This document shows positions 7,450 through 9,552 of a stretch of 9,552 nucleotides of DNA, in pieces (position 1 is the stretch's first letter; each line of letters starts with the position of its first letter). The notes beneath the pieces are model-generated. The model had not been told where the DNA came from and did no database searches. It saw nothing but the letters and a program-made list of their open reading frames with translations. The position numbers and the translations under genes were made by a program. Source of the stretch: Nitrospirota bacterium (GTDB lineage Bacteria; Nitrospirota; Thermodesulfovibrionia; Thermodesulfovibrionales; JdFR-85); contig JAADHP010000023.1 in the NCBI GenBank assembly GCA_013151785.1, forward strand, positions 1 through 9,552, written 5' to 3'.

Positions 7450-7695
7450 TTATTCAGTCCTCTTCTTCCTTATAAAAAAGGATACCACCCCCTTCTCTTC
7501 TTTGGAGCCAATAAGTTCCTGCCCCAGCCTTTTCACAAGTGCAGGGATATCGATCCTTGCACCAGGGTCAGTGGTTATTACCTCTAATATTTCGCCCTCT
7601 TTCAATGAATCAATAGCCTTTTTTGTCTTCAACACCGGCATGGGACAATTGAGCCCCTTGGTGTCTATAACATAGTCTGCCTTAATATTAACCAT
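7450..7695 (-). CDS. TusA-family sulfur carrier protein
   Basis: This 81-residue cytoplasmic protein belongs to the TusA/SirA/YeeD family of small alpha-beta sulfur carriers. The family motif is present as GLNCPMPVLKTKKAI, where C17 in CPMP would carry a persulfide. ILEVITTDPGARIDIPALVKRLGQELI matches the second half of the fold, with the typical 'TTDPGA..DI' turn. The start is secure: AGGAGG lies 8 nt before the ATG at 7695. Homologues relay sulfur in tRNA thiolation, molybdenum cofactor metabolism and dissimilatory sulfur oxidation; which of these applies here cannot be read from the sequence. It follows the GYD gene by 51 nt and is probably co-transcribed with it. The nearby LarC belongs to a pathway that consumes sulfur, so a supply role is conceivable but untested. 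I avoid the symbol tusA because the family has many paralogues. Confidence 0.92.
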   Translation of the reverse strand: MVNIKADYVIDTKGLNCPMPVLKTKKAIDSLKEGEILEVITTDPGARIDIPALVKRLGQELIGSKEEKGVVSFFIRKKRTE

Positions 7696-7725
7696 AAATA
7701 AATCCTCCTCAAGAATAACATCCAG

Positions 7726-7746
7726 TACAGGAAGGGGGGTACTTTT
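7726..7746. repeat. Left arm of the inverted repeat bracketing the GYD gene
   Basis: On the plus strand this arm reads TACAG, GAA, six G, then TACTTTT, ending directly beside the GYD stop codon (7749-7747). It pairs with the right arm at 8044-8063, with about 19 matched positions and two small gaps. In the minus-strand transcript it is the C-rich arm just after the GYD stop. Confidence 0.6.
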
Positions 7747-8031
7747 TTATTTAAGCTTTTTGATAAGCTCATCCACTGTCACAGCAGGCATTGAAAGCAA
7801 TTGTACAGTACCCCTTGAACCAATCTCAACAGACATCTTCACCACTGTTTCATTATCCGGAGCCTCCACAATATTCACAAAGTCATAAGGCCCCAGCACT
7901 GCAAACTGCTCCTTTACCTTCACACCCATGGATTCAAGCTCTTTGTTAACCTCCATTATCCTCTCAGGTTTTTCCTTGAGGGTCTTTCTACCCTCATCAG
8001 TTAATGTACTTAAAATCACATAATATCCCAT
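7747..8031 (-). CDS. GYD-domain protein of unknown function
   Basis: This 94-residue soluble protein matches the GYD family (PF08734) along its length. The diagnostic features are the opening strand YYVILSTLTDEGRKTLKEKP, the turn GVKVKEQFAVLGPYDFVNIVEAPDNETVVKMSVEIGS (GPYD is the namesake G-Y-D motif region) and the end GTVQLLSMPAVTVDEL. The fold is expected to be ferredoxin-like and probably oligomeric; no catalytic residues are established for the family. The start is secure: AGGAGG lies 5 nt before the ATG at 8031. It stands between larC (197 bp upstream) and the tusA-like gene (51 bp downstream), with which it likely shares a transcript. Near-perfect inverted repeats closely bracket the frame, an unusual feature treated in the findings. 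The function remains unknown. Confidence 0.9.
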   Translation of the reverse strand: MGYYVILSTLTDEGRKTLKEKPERIMEVNKELESMGVKVKEQFAVLGPYDFVNIVEAPDNETVVKMSVEIGSRGTVQLLSMPAVTVDELIKKLK

Positions 8032-8043
8032 TGTCTCCTCCTG

Positions 8044-8063
8044 AAAAGTCCCCCTTCCCTGTA
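8044..8063. repeat. Right arm of the inverted repeat bracketing the GYD gene
   Basis: Read on the minus strand this arm is TACAGGGAAGGGGGACTTTT, ending 1 nt before the AGGAGG ribosome binding site of the GYD gene. It is the near reverse complement of 7726-7746. In RNA it is the G-rich leader arm. Confidence 0.6.
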
Positions 8064-8067
8064 TATT

Positions 8068-8073
8068 ATTTTA
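8068..8073 (-). promoter_or_regulatory. Weak candidate -10 element for the GYD-tusA pair
   Basis: The minus strand has TAAAAT here, within AT-rich sequence, with no good -35 at 16-18 nt. If used, transcription would start near 8062, putting the G-rich repeat arm at the 5' end of the mRNA. The call is tentative. Confidence 0.25.
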
Positions 8074-8110
8074 ACCTAATTATCTGGATTTTTGTTTGAT
8101 TTTATTTTCC

Positions 8111-8129
8111 TACTCAAATCCGGCTGTAA
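8111..8129. repeat. Dispersed intergenic repeat, copy A (downstream side of larC)
   Basis: The plus strand TACTCAAATCCGGCTGTAA matches 9493-9511 at 16 of 19 positions in the same orientation, and all three differences are transitions. It continues into GAATAACAAC, an imperfect palindrome with GCTGTAA. Confidence 0.4.
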
Positions 8130-8157
8130 GAATAACAACAAGTTACGAAAACTGCCA

Positions 8158-8187
8158 GAATACTCCGACCTCTGGTCGGGGAGCTTC
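8158..8187. other. GC-rich imperfect hairpin after larC (REP-like or terminator-like)
   Basis: The core CCGACC-TCT-GGTCGG (8165-8179) is a perfect 6-bp stem with a 3-nt loop. It extends outward through CT/AG and GAA/TTC with small bulges. It begins about 41 nt after the larC stop in transcription order. There is no T-run behind it on the minus strand, so a canonical intrinsic terminator is not supported. The GAAGC-type foot and the GC hairpin resemble REP elements or ends of IS200/IS605-type elements. Confidence 0.4.
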
Positions 8188-8228
8188 ACTTAAAGCATTG
8201 CTATAAGTCTTTCGATAGATCTGGTTTC

Positions 8229-9428
8229 CTATTCATCCTGACCTTCAATCAACTCCTCTGCCATGGAAGTAATGGTCTGGATAACCTGAGTAAGTGGAAT
8301 GCCCCTTTCACGGGCTATCTTTTTGCAATCTTCATATTCAGGCGAACACCTTGTTCCACCGGGAGATTGTACTAATTTAAATCTCACCCTGCCCCATTTC
8401 GTCTCAATCTCTCTGATCTCTCTATCCAGACACTGTCTGTAAAGTTTCCTGAATCTAACACCAATTGTAGTAGATTCACCAAGAAGAATTTCTGTCATCT
8501 CTTCAAGCTTATCTTCATCACACAAAACATTTAATATTACACCTGGACGGGATTTCTTCATGATAATCTGGGTGAGATACACATCAAGGGCACCTTTTTC
8601 AAAAAGCCTCTCCATCAGGTATTCGTAAACCTGTGGATTCATATCATCAATATTGGTCTCTATATGAAGAATGCTATCCCTGATATTTTCCTCCTTGCCT
8701 TTCCTGCCTGTTATTGCTCTCAGGACATTGGGGTATCCCTCTATATCCATAGAGCCAGCACCATACCCGACAGATTCGATCTCCATCATAGGTATGGTAT
8801 CAGAGGGTTTGAAGGCTGTAGAAAGTATCACCGCACCTGTAGGAGTGGTCAACTCTCTCTTTATTCCTCTGGAATACACAGGCCAGCCCCTGAGCAGCTC
8901 CACGGTTGCAGGTGCTGGAACTGGAAGCACTCCATGTTCAGTTTCCACCACTCCTCCACCAAGATTTACAGGAGAACACAGGGCCTCCTCAATACGTAGA
9001 TAATCAAGACAATAAAAGGTTCCCACAATGTCTATGAAACAATCCACTGCTGAAAGCTCGTGGAGGTGTATCTTTTCTGGGTCAGCACCGTGAACCTTTG
9101 CCTCTGCCTCAAAAAGTTGTTTGAAGGCTTTCAGTGAAAGGTTCTTAACCTTGTCAGGAAGATGTGATCTCCTGATTATCTCCCTTACGTCCTTGAAATG
9201 TCTGTATGGCCTGTGCTGTGTAACAATTATTTCGATCTTGCATGCCCTGAGTCCTGATTTCTTTACCTCTTTCTTTTCCATCCTGTACCCTTCAATATCA
9301 AGGCCTTTCAGGCCCGAGACCAGTTCTTCAAAGGGCACACCAGAGTCCACAAGTGCTGCAAGACACATATCACCACTTATACCTGAGACACAATCAAGAT
9401 AAAGAATCCTGTTTTTCATAATAGACAT
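8229..9428 (-). CDS. larC: LarC, nickel insertion protein for the nickel-pincer nucleotide cofactor
   Basis: LarC (formerly DUF111) is a CTP-dependent nickel insertase. It inserts nickel into pyridinium-3,5-bisthiocarboxylic acid mononucleotide, making the cofactor of lactate racemase and other LarA-family enzymes. The 399 residues are full length. The N-terminal half carries YLDCVSGISGDMCLAALVDSG (10-30), HRPYRHFKDV (72-81), KIHLHELSAVDCFIDIVG (119-136), GGGVVETEHGVLPVPAPAT (157-175) and ELTTPTGA (192-199). The C-terminal half has ETNIDDMNPQVYEYLMERL (257-275) and MKKSRPG (290-296), the part encoded as larC2 in Lactobacillus. Here both halves form one uninterrupted frame, so no frameshift is needed. 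The ATG at 9428 is chosen; the ATG at 9419 (codon 4) is equally plausible since AAGG sits 4 or 13 nt away. larA, larB and larE are not in the window. Confidence 0.95.
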   Translation of the reverse strand: MSIMKNRILYLDCVSGISGDMCLAALVDSGVPFEELVSGLKGLDIEGYRMEKKEVKKSGLRACKIEIIVTQHRPYRHFKDVREIIRRSHLPDKVKNLSLKAFKQLFEAEAKVHGADPEKIHLHELSAVDCFIDIVGTFYCLDYLRIEEALCSPVNLGGGVVETEHGVLPVPAPATVELLRGWPVYSRGIKRELTTPTGAVILSTAFKPSDTIPMMEIESVGYGAGSMDIEGYPNVLRAITGRKGKEENIRDSILHIETNIDDMNPQVYEYLMERLFEKGALDVYLTQIIMKKSRPGVILNVLCDEDKLEEMTEILLGESTTIGVRFRKLYRQCLDREIREIETKWGRVRFKLVQSPGGTRCSPEYEDCKKIARERGIPLTQVIQTITSMAEELIEGQDE

Positions 9429-9434
9429 AGACCT

Positions 9435-9452
9435 TACAGACTATAGACTGTA
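9435..9452. promoter_or_regulatory. 18-bp imperfect palindrome over the expected larC transcription start
   Basis: TACAGACTATAGACTGTA pairs at eight of nine positions about its centre. It lies 7 bp downstream of the candidate -10 (9459-9464) and 7 bp before the larC ATG, the position expected of a repressor operator. No known regulator motif is recognised. Confidence 0.35.
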
Positions 9453-9458
9453 GAGTAT

Positions 9459-9464
9459 ATTATA
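9459..9464 (-). promoter_or_regulatory. Candidate -10 element for larC
   Basis: The minus strand has consensus TATAAT inside GTATAATATAC, 30 bp upstream of the larC ATG. No good -35 is seen at 16-18 nt (AGCCTT at 17), so an activator or a weak promoter is possible. Confidence 0.45.
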
Positions 9465-9492
9465 CGCTAAATATCTTTTCTAAGGCTATTTA

Positions 9493-9520
9493 TACCCAAA
9501 TCCAGCTATAAAGTTATAGC
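9493..9520. repeat. Dispersed intergenic repeat, copy B, with a perfect 7-bp inverted repeat
   Basis: TACCCAAATCCAGCTATAA (9493-9511) matches copy A at 8111-8129. It runs into GCTATAA-AG-TTATAGC (9505-9520), a perfect 7-bp inverted repeat around a 2-nt centre. It lies upstream of the larC promoter, in the last 124 bp of the window, where I see no gene. Confidence 0.45.
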
Positions 9521-9552
9521 AGTGGTATGGTAGAGTCTTACACAGCACAGGC

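Noticed and set aside
7724..7748. Plus-strand terminator (AGTAC...GTACT followed by a T-run)
   Set aside because: The stem is only 5 bp with a 10-nt loop, and no plus-strand gene ends there. The sequence is better explained as an arm of the inverted repeat around the GYD gene.
8032..8228. A small gene or structured RNA in the larC-GYD gap
   Set aside because: I see no open frame with a ribosome binding site and no known riboswitch or tRNA fold; only the hairpin and repeats listed can be supported.
1..9552. CRISPR arrays, prophage, transposase or toxin-antitoxin genes
   Set aside because: I found no regularly spaced repeats and no protein with such signatures on either strand.

Overview
The window is about 9.5 kb of bacterial chromosome of moderate GC, and every gene I can support is on the minus strand. 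LpxB and an MsbA-type flippase point to a Gram-negative cell that makes lipid A. Gene content and style (RimO, NadA, TusA, a GYD-domain protein, LarC, a DUF4124-type lytic transglycosylase) would suit an anaerobic Nitrospirota or Desulfobacterota-like lineage, but that placement is inference; no rRNA or other phylogenetic marker is present.

In transcription order (high to low coordinates) there are three blocks. Block 1 (9552-8229) is a leader with a likely promoter and larC, which inserts nickel during synthesis of the nickel-pincer nucleotide cofactor. Block 2 (8228-7450) is a 197-bp intergenic stretch with repeats and hairpins, then a small GYD-domain gene and a tusA-like sulfur-carrier gene. 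Block 3 (7449-526) is a tight six-gene run: lytic transglycosylase, nadA, rimO, a membrane-embedded M50 protease, lpxB and msbA. From rimO onward the genes overlap (ATGA, ATGA, then 22 nt), which suggests one operon with coupled translation, mainly for envelope biogenesis. After msbA comes a 114-bp gap with a possible terminator, then the 5' part of an unrecognised gene that leaves the window at position 1.

The clearest anomaly is nadA. Its frame breaks just after the conserved VGDSL motif, where the sequence is 8 nt too short for the family, so it is either a recent pseudogene or a sequence error. The other notable signals are non-coding: a near-perfect ~20-nt inverted repeat closely bracketing the GYD gene, a diverged 19-nt repeat on both sides of larC, an imperfect GC-rich hairpin after larC, a palindrome over the expected larC transcription start, and interleaved inverted repeats after msbA. 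I see no CRISPR array, tRNA, rRNA, recognisable transposase or phage gene. I did not find a convincing new multi-gene system; most coding content is conserved housekeeping.
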